From positions 1 through 46,239 of the forward strand of contig QNDR01000007.1 of NCBI GenBank assembly GCA_003646025.1: 46,239 bases of DNA, given 5' to 3'. The DNA comes from Candidatus Fermentibacterota bacterium (GTDB lineage: Bacteria > Fermentibacterota > Fermentibacteria > Fermentibacterales > JCC-6). Made by a program: the position numbers and the translations under genes. The notes under the pieces are model-generated. The model was not told the origin of the DNA. It worked only from the letters and a program-made list of their open reading frames with translations, and searched no databases. Shown here one piece after another: positions 1 to 8,019 of the stretch. Each line of letters begins with the position of its first letter. Position 1 is the stretch's first letter.

Positions 1-11
1 GGATTGTATTC

Positions 12-1259
12 ATGAACGAACACAGGGTTGTTGTTACAGGCATGGGGGCTGTTACGCCACTGGGCAGTGGTGCTGAGGAATCTTTTAACGCTTTTCTTAA
101 AGGCAGAAACGGTGTGACCCGGGTTTCTCATTTTGATGTGTCTGAATACCGCTCGAAACTTGCGGCAGAGGTTAAGGGTTTTGATCCTGAGAACTGGACA
201 GACAGGAAGTCCGCAAGACGGATGGACAGGTTTACCCAGTTCGCCGTTGCGTCAGCAGCAATGGCCATGGAGGATTCAGGACTGAAAGACTTTAACGGTA
301 ACAGAGCTGGTGTAATTATCGGGTCCGGTATAGGAGGCTCGCAGGCTCTTGATGAGGGGTATTCGATTCTTCACGAAAAAGGCCCGAGGAATCTGAGTTC
401 GTTTCTGGTATCCAGAATGCTGGTCAACATGGCCGCTGCCCTGGTTTCCATAAAGTACGGCCTCAGAGGCCCTCTTTCCGCGCTGTCGGTGGCCTGTTCC
501 ACAGGGTCGAATGCCATCGGTGATGCTTTCAGAATTATCCAGAGGGGAGACGCCGACATCATGCTTGCTGGAAGCTCGGAGGCATGTATATCTCCGCTGC
601 CCTACGGGGCTTTCTGCGCTACCAGATCAATGACAACCAGCGAGTCTCCGGATACGGCGAGCAGGCCGTTTGACAGGAATCGGGATGGTTTTGTCATGGG
701 GGAGGGTGCCGGGGTTGTTGTTCTGGAAAGTCTTGAACATGCGCTGAACCGAAATGCCAGGATCTACGCTGAAATAGCAGGATATGGCAACACAGCTGAT
801 GCCTATCACCTTACAGCACCGGCTCCTGACGGCAATGGCATGATAAGAGTAATGCAGCTGGCGATGAAAGATGCCTCTCTCGGTTGTGAAGATGTCAGTT
901 ACATAAATGCCCACGGAACATCCACAGTGTTGAACGACAAAAGTGAAAGTGCTGCCATTGAGAAGGTTTTCGGGGGGCATGCTGCGCAGTTGAAAGTAAG
1001 TTCAATAAAATCAATGATCGGTCACCTTATGGCTGCCGCCGGGTCTGTAGAGTTTGTGTCAACTGTATTCAGTGTCTACACAGGCAGAATTCCACCGACG
1101 ATCAACCACCGGGACCAGGATCCCGACTGTACGCTTGATTACGTTACCAGTGGAGCAGAATCACTCGATATACAGGCTGCGATTACCAATTCATTTGGTT
1201 TCGGAGGCGGTAACTGCTGCCTTGCTGTTAGAAAATTTGAGGAGAGCAGTAGTTACTGA
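12..1259 (+). CDS. fabF: 3-oxoacyl-ACP synthase II (KAS II)
   Basis: Condensing enzyme of type II fatty acid synthesis; it joins malonyl-ACP to an acyl-ACP in the cytoplasm. The 415 residues match the usual KAS II length. The catalytic triad is visible: Cys162 in SVACSTGSNA, His301 in NAHGTST and His338 in SMIGHLMAAAG, with the conserved Lys333 just before the last. The glycine-rich C-terminal loop reads FGFGGGN rather than the common FGFGGTN. The start ATG lies 11 bases from the window edge, so the upstream gene (often acpP) and the ribosome-binding site cannot be judged. It ends three bases from the convergent TIR gene. Confidence 0.96.
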   Translation: MNEHRVVVTGMGAVTPLGSGAEESFNAFLKGRNGVTRVSHFDVSEYRSKLAAEVKGFDPENWTDRKSARRMDRFTQFAVASAAMAMEDSGLKDFNGNRAGVIIGSGIGGSQALDEGYSILHEKGPRNLSSFLVSRMLVNMAAALVSIKYGLRGPLSALSVACSTGSNAIGDAFRIIQRGDADIMLAGSSEACISPLPYGAFCATRSMTTSESPDTASRPFDRNRDGFVMGEGAGVVVLESLEHALNRNARIYAEIAGYGNTADAYHLTAPAPDGNGMIRVMQLAMKDASLGCEDVSYINAHGTSTVLNDKSESAAIEKVFGGHAAQLKVSSIKSMIGHLMAAAGSVEFVSTVFSVYTGRIPPTINHRDQDPDCTLDYVTSGAESLDIQAAITNSFGFGGGNCCLAVRKFEESSSY

Positions 1260-1262
1260 AGA

Positions 1263-3437
1263 TTACCACTTTCTTAGAAACACTCTGATGCTGTGTATCC
1301 GGCATGAAGTGGAACCTGAGCTGCCGTTGATATAAAATCTCAGTGAATCCGGTTCAAAAGCAGATGGTACAGTAAACAGCAGGCTGTCGTTTGCTCTGAA
1401 GGAAACAGAGTCTTCAAGGTTCTCAATTGTAAAGATCACAGGTTTCGTCTCATTGAAGGTGACAGGTGTTTCCACTGTAAACCGGGGAGATATTCGTCCA
1501 GTTGAAACTGCAAGTTGCTGTGACGGCTGGCAGTTCCAAACTATCTCACAATCGGTGTTTTCCGGAAGGTCGGCGGGAAGGCTCTGCCCAATTGTACCAA
1601 GGGCTACCCACAGGCTGTCCGGTGTCGCTGTGCTGTTCGCAGCAGACACTTCCACTTCAAAGCACAGTCCTGGAACAAGCGAAACCGCTTTCCTCTGAAT
1701 AACAGCAACACCTGTGGTCAGAGCGAAGTTTTCCTGTTCCTGTATTATCTCCGGACGGTTGTTTTCTCCAGAGCCAACAATCCAGAACGACTGCTGAACG
1801 AATCCTGTTTCCCAGTCTTCAGAGAAAAGATCGATTCCAAGTGTGCACGGTGTGTTGTACCTCCCGTCTGGTGTCATTTCAAACAACCATCCGTCGCGGT
1901 CTCCGAAACGGGTGGTGGTTCCGCCAAGCAGAAGTGTTCCATCCTGTTTTGATTCGACTGTCAGAATGTGCTGGTCTCCATCTTCGTCCACAGTGGTCTG
2001 CCACCTGATATTTCCTGAGCTGTCGAGGCCCATAACCCATCCGTCAGTGTTGTTTTCATCATCGGGAAGGGTGGAACCCGCAAGAATAACCGTTCCCTCC
2101 GGGAGCACAACAATATCGGACACCGTTCCTGTAACCTCACCGTTAAAGTCGTTTTTCCATTGAACACTGAAATCTTTACCCAGTTTGAAAACGGTGAGTC
2201 TGTGGCTGATGTCAGAACCGGCAGCAATCAAGGTGTTGTCTCCATCGCACTCCACGCAGTTTATTGCAATACCGTCGGAATCTTCAAATGTTGACTGTCG
2301 AACTCCTTCCGGGCTCAGGAGTTCTGTTGTGGTGTTGTTGCTGCCTGCAATTTCCCTGCTTACGTGGACCATGCTGCCACTGGCAAAAACTGCCATTGAC
2401 AGTGTTTCAAAGTCTCCCGATATCTGAAAGGAACTTCCTTCTCCACTGGAACCATCAAGTTCTGCAACAAAAACTGCGTGTCTGGTGTTCTCTGGAAACG
2501 ATGCAGTAAAACAGGCTGCCACAGTGCTGTCAGGAAGCCAGTTAAGGGAGGAAACAACAGGCTGTACTCCTCCTGAACGATCTATTGAGCCGTGGGTTTC
2601 CCACACCGTTCCGCCTGTAGAATTAAAGCGGAGAGCCCTGTAGGTGAACCCGTGCGTGTCTGCATCGGAAAAGTCGGTAAAAACTGTTATACAGCCGTTG
2701 TCCGATGTTGGCAGAATCAGGGGTCTGCAGCTTCCTGAAATGGAATCCGACCAGGTGTAAACCAGGCTGCCTGATGAGTTGAAACCGGCAATCCAGATTT
2801 CGCTCCAGTAGCCCCAGTCCCATCCGCCTGCCGCAATAAAACCGCCTGTACCGCCGGGGATTATATCTGAAACGTAATCCCATGAATCTCTTCCCCCAAA
2901 AGCAGTGTTGATCAGTGAGTCTGTGGAGGCTGGATGCGAGGAGTTGTTGAAGACAACAACAAACAGAACAAGAGCCAGTACAGCTGCCGCTGCAGCTTTC
3001 CACCACTTTATCTGTTTTGTTTCCTGCGGTAACTTCACAGGCGTTTTTGCGATACTGAAAAGGGCAGAGATAATTTCCGGTGTGTTTGACTGATTGAGAG
3101 TACAGTCTATCCATTGCTGCTGGTGTGTGTAGTAACCGATGCTCTCGGAAACTTCACCACGGCGGAACTTCAGCGTAATAATGGGTATTCTCTGATTTGC
3201 GGCAATGTCCAGTTCACTTCTGATGTGACGCGAGTCTGAGCTGTTTTCCGTAAAAACAAGCAGCAGTGCAGATGAGTGGAGAATGGCAGTGGTAACGGAT
3301 TTTTCGGAGTTCTGACCTGTATCCGCATCTCTTGAAGCAAGCCAGCACCGGTACCCGTTGGCCTCAAGTTCTTCTACCAGTGCTTTTGCAAGATCGGTAT
3401 CCGCAGTTGAATGGCATACAAAAAACTGTTTGTCCAT
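1263..3437 (-). CDS. Membrane-anchored TIR-domain protein with extracytoplasmic propeller-like and jelly-roll-like regions
   Basis: 724 residues. Residues 3-125 form a TIR_2-type domain: FFVCHSTAD at the start, CWLASRDADTGQ in the BB-loop area, and SRHIRSELDIA with Glu75 where TIR NADases keep their catalytic glutamate. A basic stretch (KQIKWWK, 141-147) and one hydrophobic helix (about 148-163) follow. With no signal peptide this predicts TIR inside and the C-terminus outside. Residues about 178-536 hold degenerate repeats of the GSTLPDDENNTDGWV...DSSGNIRW kind, typical of beta-propellers. The last 187 residues look like a lectin-type jelly roll. The start has a good Shine-Dalgarno (GGAGAGG). 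Role unknown; signalling or immune NADase activity is inference from the TIR domain. Confidence 0.85.
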   Translation of the reverse strand: MDKQFFVCHSTADTDLAKALVEELEANGYRCWLASRDADTGQNSEKSVTTAILHSSALLLVFTENSSDSRHIRSELDIAANQRIPIITLKFRRGEVSESIGYYTHQQQWIDCTLNQSNTPEIISALFSIAKTPVKLPQETKQIKWWKAAAAAVLALVLFVVVFNNSSHPASTDSLINTAFGGRDSWDYVSDIIPGGTGGFIAAGGWDWGYWSEIWIAGFNSSGSLVYTWSDSISGSCRPLILPTSDNGCITVFTDFSDADTHGFTYRALRFNSTGGTVWETHGSIDRSGGVQPVVSSLNWLPDSTVAACFTASFPENTRHAVFVAELDGSSGEGSSFQISGDFETLSMAVFASGSMVHVSREIAGSNNTTTELLSPEGVRQSTFEDSDGIAINCVECDGDNTLIAAGSDISHRLTVFKLGKDFSVQWKNDFNGEVTGTVSDIVVLPEGTVILAGSTLPDDENNTDGWVMGLDSSGNIRWQTTVDEDGDQHILTVESKQDGTLLLGGTTTRFGDRDGWLFEMTPDGRYNTPCTLGIDLFSEDWETGFVQQSFWIVGSGENNRPEIIQEQENFALTTGVAVIQRKAVSLVPGLCFEVEVSAANSTATPDSLWVALGTIGQSLPADLPENTDCEIVWNCQPSQQLAVSTGRISPRFTVETPVTFNETKPVIFTIENLEDSVSFRANDSLLFTVPSAFEPDSLRFYINGSSGSTSCRIHSIRVFLRKW

Positions 3438-3503
3438 GGTACCTCTCCTGTGTCTCCGAAGATAAATATAGCCTGGGAGGGTTCTGATGCAACAGGTGGG
3501 ATG

Positions 3504-3890
3504 TTACAGCGGAGAGGAAAAACTCGAGATCAGCTCCGCTGTTGTTCTTCTGTAGATCCTGAAGCGAAGACCGCCCAGATGTTTACCGCCGTACCACCGG
3601 GCAACAAGCACAAGGCAGTTCTCCACATCCATTTCCCGCATCACGTCCAGTATGCACCTGCCGGAACCGGATTCACCACCATCGTTTTTTACCTCTGTAC
3701 CATTGGAAAGCCGGATTGCCCAGCTGAGGTGGCTGGCCTTTTTCAACCTGTATTGTTTTGAAAGGAGTCCTGTCAGTTCTTTTGGATCATCTCCTGATGA
3801 AAAAGGGGTACCGCAGGCCAGGAAACGGCTTTGCTTTTCCAGAACAGGCGTTCCGGAAACGGTTTCCTTCAGGGTTCGTGCAGTTCCTAT
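3504..3890 (-). CDS. IMPACT/YigZ (UPF0029) domain protein, apparent ATA start
   Basis: Single-domain member of the IMPACT/YigZ family, which in other organisms acts near translation and stress control; no activity can be assigned here. Read from 3890 the protein has 128 residues, with TLKETV, EKQSRFLA, DDGGES.SGR-like NDGGESGSG, and ARWYGGKHLG all matching the family. It lacks the second (DUF1949) domain of the roughly 200-residue YigZ. No ATG, GTG or TTG precedes the conserved part: the first TTG (3746) lies well inside it. An ATA at 3888-3890 sits 7 bases after GGAGG, and a promoter-like pair lies upstream. A rare ATA start, a mutated ATG, a sequencing error or a dying gene are all possible. 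Confidence 0.75.
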   Translation of the reverse strand: MGTARTLKETVSGTPVLEKQSRFLACGTPFSSGDDPKELTGLLSKQYRLKKASHLSWAIRLSNGTEVKNDGGESGSGRCILDVMREMDVENCLVLVARWYGGKHLGGLRFRIYRRTTAELISSFSSPL

Positions 3891-3935
3891 TAAGAAACCT
3901 CCGGTTCGAGTTCTGCGGTACCTTTTGAACGCTGA

Positions 3936-3963
3936 AATATACCAGCAAAAACTTCAGAGACAA
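3936..3963 (-). promoter_or_regulatory. Candidate promoter of the IMPACT-family gene
   Basis: On the minus strand TTGTCT (3963-3958) and TATATT (3941-3936) are separated by 16 bases. Transcription would begin near 3929, about 40 bases before the ATA codon at 3890. This places the transcript start just upstream of the GGAGG site and argues that translation begins near the conserved N-terminus and not at the internal TTG. Confidence 0.45.
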
Positions 3964-3970
3964 GACTGTT

Positions 3971-5404
3971 TCAACACGACGAGATGCTCTGCACAAGCAA
4001 GTTCATCTCATTGAGCTCCTGTTCTGAGTACATCAGTTTCAGAAGCGGTGCCTTGAGCTTTCCGGTACCGTGCTCGGCACTCACTGTTCCACCAAAGCCA
4101 ACAGCTTCCGCGGCGATCAGTTCCACCGCTTTCATGGCTCTTTCCAGTTCGCCGGTGTTTACAGGGATCAGGTTGGCGTGCAGATGACCCTGCCCGGAGT
4201 GGCCGAAAACTATGTACTGAACACCGGAATCTTTTAAAATTTTTCTCATGACGGTGTAGTACTTCAGCAGGTCTTCAGGCTTCACAGCGGTATCGGTACT
4301 TACCTTATGGATTCGATGGTTGTCGAGTGAGAGGGTGGAAATAATACGGTTTACGGTTTCCGGAACCAGGTGTCTGAACTCCTTGAGCTTTTTTCTCTGG
4401 GCACTGTCAAAACCGCCCCAGGTGTTGTCCGGAGAAACTCCTCTTCCTTCAAGAAGTACATCCAGCGTTTCCAGTATCGTATCCAGCTCTTCTTCAGAAG
4501 AAGCCTCGATTGATGCAACAAGAACCCAGTCACCTGTTTCAGTAAAAGTCTGTCCGGTGTTTTCCTGAAGGAATGAAAGGCAGGGCTCTGCCAGTACTTC
4601 AAGTTCTCTTACCCGCAGTTTTGTGTTCATCAGGTCGGTACGAAGTTCCCAGAACTGTTTTTCGCTGCAGAACACCGCAAAGCTGGTAATTGCATGGGGC
4701 CTCTTCTGAAGGATCAGGTCGGCTTCAGCAACAAGACCGAGTTTCCCTTCGCTGCCGATGAACAGATCGATCAGATCCATGTCCGGTCTGATGTACAGAC
4801 CAGCTGCATTTTTCGCCGGTTGAGACCTTGTGAGTGATGGGAGTGTCAAGGAACCAAGAACAGGATGATTGAGTACGCCATTCTTGAAGAAATGGGCTCC
4901 CCTTGAAATATTCAGCTGTTTTCCCGAGGGGAGAACCATCACAATCCTGTTTATCCATTTTCTGGTAGAACCGTACAGGTAGCTGCCGGACCCGGAAGCA
5001 TCGGTGGCAATGGCTCCTCCTATGGATGCAGTGGTCTCAGTTGGGTCAGGGGGGTAGAAGAATTCCGATTTTTCTCTTTGGCAGAACTCCTGAATAGAGT
5101 CCAGGGTTTCTCCGGCTCCTACGGTGATTATGTGAGGTTCCCGCGTTTTTTTTATTCCCTGCATCAGACCCGAGGAAACAACTGCCCCGCCCATGGGAAC
5201 TGCTCCTCCGGTGATACCTGTTCTTGCGCCTGATATGGTGAGCGGAACTCTGTCTTCAGCACATTCTTTTATGAACGAAGCAGCTTCGGAAAGGTTTTCC
5301 GGCCATGCGGCAAGCTGACAGTTTCCTCCGGAAAGTGAAGACTCATCTTTCAGAAGGTCCGGATACTCGCTTTGAATCAGACGGGTGCCTTTTACAATTT
5401 TCAC
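3971..5404 (-). CDS. FAD-linked oxidase, GlcD/D-2-hydroxyacid dehydrogenase family
   Basis: 477-residue FAD enzyme of the glycolate oxidase GlcD / D-lactate dehydrogenase family, oxidising a 2-hydroxy acid to a 2-oxo acid. Seen: the FAD-binding PCMH domain with SGARTGITGG (59-67), YPPDPTE (118-123) and SIGGAIATDASG, then the C-terminal domain with GHSGQGHLHANL near 400-413 and SAEHGTGK near 442. No Fe-S ferredoxin domain is fused, and no separate GlcF-like subunit is in the window, so the electron acceptor is unknown. The start is GTG behind GGAGG. It is first of three minus-strand genes and is divergent from the LeuC-like gene across 150 bases that contain a 12-base palindrome (5451-5462). 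Substrate not assignable. Confidence 0.88.
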   Translation of the reverse strand: MKIVKGTRLIQSEYPDLLKDESSLSGGNCQLAAWPENLSEAASFIKECAEDRVPLTISGARTGITGGAVPMGGAVVSSGLMQGIKKTREPHIITVGAGETLDSIQEFCQREKSEFFYPPDPTETTASIGGAIATDASGSGSYLYGSTRKWINRIVMVLPSGKQLNISRGAHFFKNGVLNHPVLGSLTLPSLTRSQPAKNAAGLYIRPDMDLIDLFIGSEGKLGLVAEADLILQKRPHAITSFAVFCSEKQFWELRTDLMNTKLRVRELEVLAEPCLSFLQENTGQTFTETGDWVLVASIEASSEEELDTILETLDVLLEGRGVSPDNTWGGFDSAQRKKLKEFRHLVPETVNRIISTLSLDNHRIHKVSTDTAVKPEDLLKYYTVMRKILKDSGVQYIVFGHSGQGHLHANLIPVNTGELERAMKAVELIAAEAVGFGGTVSAEHGTGKLKAPLLKLMYSEQELNEMNLLVQSISSC

Positions 5405-5554
5405 CTGTTTCCTCCTTCATACTTCATATACTAAACATTAAACCTGAGGCTGCCTGCAGGCAATGGTAATTCGCGGCACTTGAAGGAACCTTGTTCATTG
5501 TTCATAGTACAACCATGGTGGACATGGTGGAATTACCTTAAGAAAGGAAACCAA

Positions 5555-6805
5555 ATGGGGCAGACTTTTGTTCAGAAAATTCTCGGACGCGCAGCTGGCA
5601 AGGTTGTGAAGACCGGCGAAATAGTGTTTGTAGAGCCGGATCTGGTGCTTACCCACGACAACAGTTCGGCTATAATAGGAAAGTTCGAAAGCACAAAACC
5701 GGGCGGAAAAGTTAAATACCCCGACAGAATCGTCATTGTTCTGGACCATGTTACGCCTGCTGCCACCAGCAAGCATGCGGCAGGTCACTCCAGGGTAAGA
5801 AAATTTGTGGCTGAACAGGGGATACAGAAGTTTTTTGATGTGGGGTGTGGTATATGCCATCAGGTTTTACCGGAACAGCACCTGGCTCTTCCAGGAGGAA
5901 TAGTAGTTGGAAGCGACAGCCACACATGCACATACGGTGCTTTTAATACGTTTGCCACAGGTATAGACAGAACGGAAGCTGCCGGTCTGTGGATAACAGG
6001 AAGAACATGGTTCCGCGTACCGGAGACTATCGAAATCAATCTTGAGGGTTATCTGCAGAAAGGTGTGTCTGCCAAGGATCTCATTCTTACTATCATCGGG
6101 AAACTCGGTTCAGACGGGGCCAACTACAAGGCGGTTGAATTCCACGGTAGCTCTGTAGGCGGCCTTCTCATCCACGAGAGAATGACCATTGCGAACATGG
6201 GAATTGAGATGGGTGCTAAAATAGCTGTATTCCCGGCAGACAGAGTGACACAGAACTTCCTTTTCGGTGAAGAACTGTGCAAAGATGCCGTATGGAGTGA
6301 CTCCGACGCGGAGTTCTGTCAGGTACACAGCTTTGATCTGGATAAGATTGTTCCGGTAGTTGCCAGACCTCACACTGTAGACAATGTCTGTGCTGTGTCC
6401 GAGCTTCCTGAGACGAGAGTGGATCAGGTGTTTCTTGGAACCTGTACAAACGGCAGGGTTGAAGACCTGAAATCAGCTCTTGAGGTGATGAAGGGCAGGA
6501 AAGTAGTTCCTTCAGTAAGGATGCTTGTTGGGCCTGCAAGTCGTGATGAGTATGTGAAGGCTCTGCAGCAGGGAATAATTGAAGAGTTTGTAAAAGCAGG
6601 TGCTGTGGTTCTCCCTCCGGGATGCGGGCCATGTCTTGGTGCACACCAGGGTGCACTGGCTCCAGGAGAGGTATGTCTCTCCACTGCGAACAGAAATTTC
6701 AAAGGACGAATGGGTGAGAAGGATGCATTCATCTACCTCGGAAGTCCTGAAACAGCCGCCGCTACAGCGATAACCGGTGTGATAACAGACCCCAGGGAGG
6801 TTTAG
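5555..6805 (+). CDS. 3-isopropylmalate dehydratase/homoaconitase-family large subunit
   Basis: Large subunit of an aconitase-superfamily hydro-lyase that isomerises a 2- or 3-hydroxy di/tricarboxylate. From the ATG at 5555 it has 416 residues, the usual length of the LeuC2/HacA type. The [4Fe-4S] ligands are Cys297 (LGTCTNGR), Cys357 and Cys360 (PPGCGPCLG). GSDSHTCTYGAF is also typical. An in-frame TTG at 5480 would add 25 Trp-rich residues unlike the family; the ATG at 5555 with AAGGAAA just upstream is preferred. The small subunit follows after one base. Isopropylmalate, homoaconitate, dimethylmalate or citrate could be the substrate; no leuA or leuB is adjacent to decide. Confidence 0.9.
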   Translation: MGQTFVQKILGRAAGKVVKTGEIVFVEPDLVLTHDNSSAIIGKFESTKPGGKVKYPDRIVIVLDHVTPAATSKHAAGHSRVRKFVAEQGIQKFFDVGCGICHQVLPEQHLALPGGIVVGSDSHTCTYGAFNTFATGIDRTEAAGLWITGRTWFRVPETIEINLEGYLQKGVSAKDLILTIIGKLGSDGANYKAVEFHGSSVGGLLIHERMTIANMGIEMGAKIAVFPADRVTQNFLFGEELCKDAVWSDSDAEFCQVHSFDLDKIVPVVARPHTVDNVCAVSELPETRVDQVFLGTCTNGRVEDLKSALEVMKGRKVVPSVRMLVGPASRDEYVKALQQGIIEEFVKAGAVVLPPGCGPCLGAHQGALAPGEVCLSTANRNFKGRMGEKDAFIYLGSPETAAATAITGVITDPREV

Positions 6806-6806
6806 C

Positions 6807-7286
6807 ATGGCCGTTCACTACTACGATCAGAACGATATCAACACAGATCTCCTGTTTCCTGGAAAGTACACCTACACCTGTGCCACCGGTCCGGAGATCA
6901 TTGACCATCTGCTTGAAGATCTTGACCCTGACTTCAGGAATGAGGTGAAACCGGGAGATGTTATCATGGCTGGAACAAATTTCGGTTGCGGTTCCAGCAG
7001 AGAACAGCCTGCTCTGGGTCTCAAGTATGTTGGTGTGAGTGCGGTTATCGCAAAATCATTTGCCAGGATATTTTACAGAAGCTCCATAAACCAGGGGCTT
7101 CTTCTTGTTCAGAGCCCTGAAGCTGTGGATTACTACAAACCTGGAGACAAGGTTACAGTTGATCCGGCAAGGGGAATTCTTGAGGTGGGAGACGCAGAAT
7201 TCAGCTTCCCTCCGCTTCCGGCGGACATGCTGGAAATTCTTGAAGCTGGAGGTCTTCTCAACTGGATAAAGCAGAATGATGTTTAG
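6807..7286 (+). CDS. 3-isopropylmalate dehydratase/homoaconitase-family small subunit
   Basis: Small (swivel) subunit partnering the preceding large subunit. 159 residues with the signature GTNFGCGSSREQ (57-68) and the early NTDLLFPGKY motif. In archaeal enzymes a loop near this position (YLRT or YLV-type) separates homoaconitase from isopropylmalate isomerase; here it reads YTYT (21-24), which fits neither cleanly, so substrate cannot be read from it. The start ATG lies one base after the large-subunit stop, with GGGAGG before it, and the end overlaps the next gene by 11 bases. This indicates one translationally coupled transcript. Confidence 0.9.
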   Translation: MAVHYYDQNDINTDLLFPGKYTYTCATGPEIIDHLLEDLDPDFRNEVKPGDVIMAGTNFGCGSSREQPALGLKYVGVSAVIAKSFARIFYRSSINQGLLLVQSPEAVDYYKPGDKVTVDPARGILEVGDAEFSFPPLPADMLEILEAGGLLNWIKQNDV

Positions 7287-7890
7287 TCTTGTCTGGGTAC
7301 TGGCGGCCTTTTCCGGACTTCCCGGCGGCATGGGAATAGGAGTGGGAACTTCCGTTTCCAGCTTTTCTCCTGTGGAAGAGAACTATGATCTCAGATTCAG
7401 AACACCTGGTGTCTCCTATGGAATTGTTGCTTCTCTGGATGCTCCCGGACCGCTTGTGTTTCATCTCGGCGGAGAGTATTTCAGTAAAAAGGCATCTTCC
7501 GGATGGGATGGTGAAATATCATCCATGCTTTACTGGGCATTCCCCTGCGGCCAGCTTCCTGTTATGGACGGGTTCAGCGTGTTTGGCGGCCCGGGAATTG
7601 TAGGGGTAAGCGGCAGCTATTCCGGAACCGATGACTTTGGCAGTTTCGTAGAAGAAGATGGTTCCAGTGTAGGTTTTGCCGCCTCAGCCGGAACTGACAT
7701 TGTGCTCTGGGGTCCTGTTTCCGCCCGTCTTGAGTACAGATACGGCTGGATGGACATGAAGAGTGACCGGGTAATGAAAGACGGTACAGAAACTGTAGTG
7801 TACCCTGCGGCAGAAACTGACCTGGGCTATTCGCAGTATATCTTCTCACTTAACGTACAGTTGTCTGCTGTTGACGACCAGGGTATATGA
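7276..7890 (+). CDS. Predicted outer-membrane beta-barrel protein
   Basis: 204 residues. A signal peptide (hydrophobic stretch LVWVLAAFSG) is followed by alternating aromatic/hydrophobic strands rich in Gly and Ser, including FGGPGIVGVSGSYSG and ARLEYRYGWMDM, ending in YSQYIFSLNVQLSAV. This pattern fits a small eight-stranded OmpA/OmpW-like barrel. It begins inside the small-subunit gene, overlapping it by 11 bases (ATGATG, either codon possible). No enzymatic motif is seen. Its coupling to a metabolic gene pair has no obvious explanation. The family cannot be named from the sequence alone. Confidence 0.7.
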   Translation: MMFSLVWVLAAFSGLPGGMGIGVGTSVSSFSPVEENYDLRFRTPGVSYGIVASLDAPGPLVFHLGGEYFSKKASSGWDGEISSMLYWAFPCGQLPVMDGFSVFGGPGIVGVSGSYSGTDDFGSFVEEDGSSVGFAASAGTDIVLWGPVSARLEYRYGWMDMKSDRVMKDGTETVVYPAAETDLGYSQYIFSLNVQLSAVDDQGI

Positions 7891-7914
7891 AAATAGAATT
7901 GTGAACTTCGCGGA

Positions 7915-7990
7915 GCCGACGTGGCTCAGCTGGTAGAGCAGCGCATTCGTAATGCGCAGGTCATCGGTTCGACTCCGATCGTCGGCTCCA
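7915..7990 (+). tRNA. tRNA-Thr (anticodon CGT)
   Basis: Full cloverleaf. The acceptor stem GCCGACG pairs with CGTCGGC. The anticodon stem GCGCA/TGCGC encloses the loop TTCGTAA with CGT at 7948-7950, and the T arm contains GGTTCGACTCC. The discriminator base is T and CCA is encoded (7988-7990). It reads ACG codons. It sits 24 bases after the barrel-protein stop and 29 bases before glmM, on the same strand, so it may be cut out of a longer transcript. Confidence 0.97.
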
Positions 7991-8019
7991 GCGGCTCCGT
8001 TTCTGAAAGGTGACATCCG

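Noticed and set aside
627-980. Minus-strand ORF inside fabF, and similar antisense ORFs inside glmS, pilQ, tricorn, C25 and rpsD
   Set aside because: They overlap clear genes completely, lack ribosome-binding sites and show no recognisable protein features.
5445-5550. Possible T-box or riboswitch before the LeuC-like gene, suggested by GGTAATTC / GAATTACC arms and a repeated ATGGTGGA
   Set aside because: No T-box core sequence, no terminator/antiterminator pair, and the arms are far apart; only a 12-base palindrome is solid.
5480-5554. Upstream in-frame extension of the LeuC-like gene, or a Trp-rich leader peptide
   Set aside because: The 25 residues do not match the family and have no ribosome-binding site; no Leu codon run or attenuator stems support a leader peptide.
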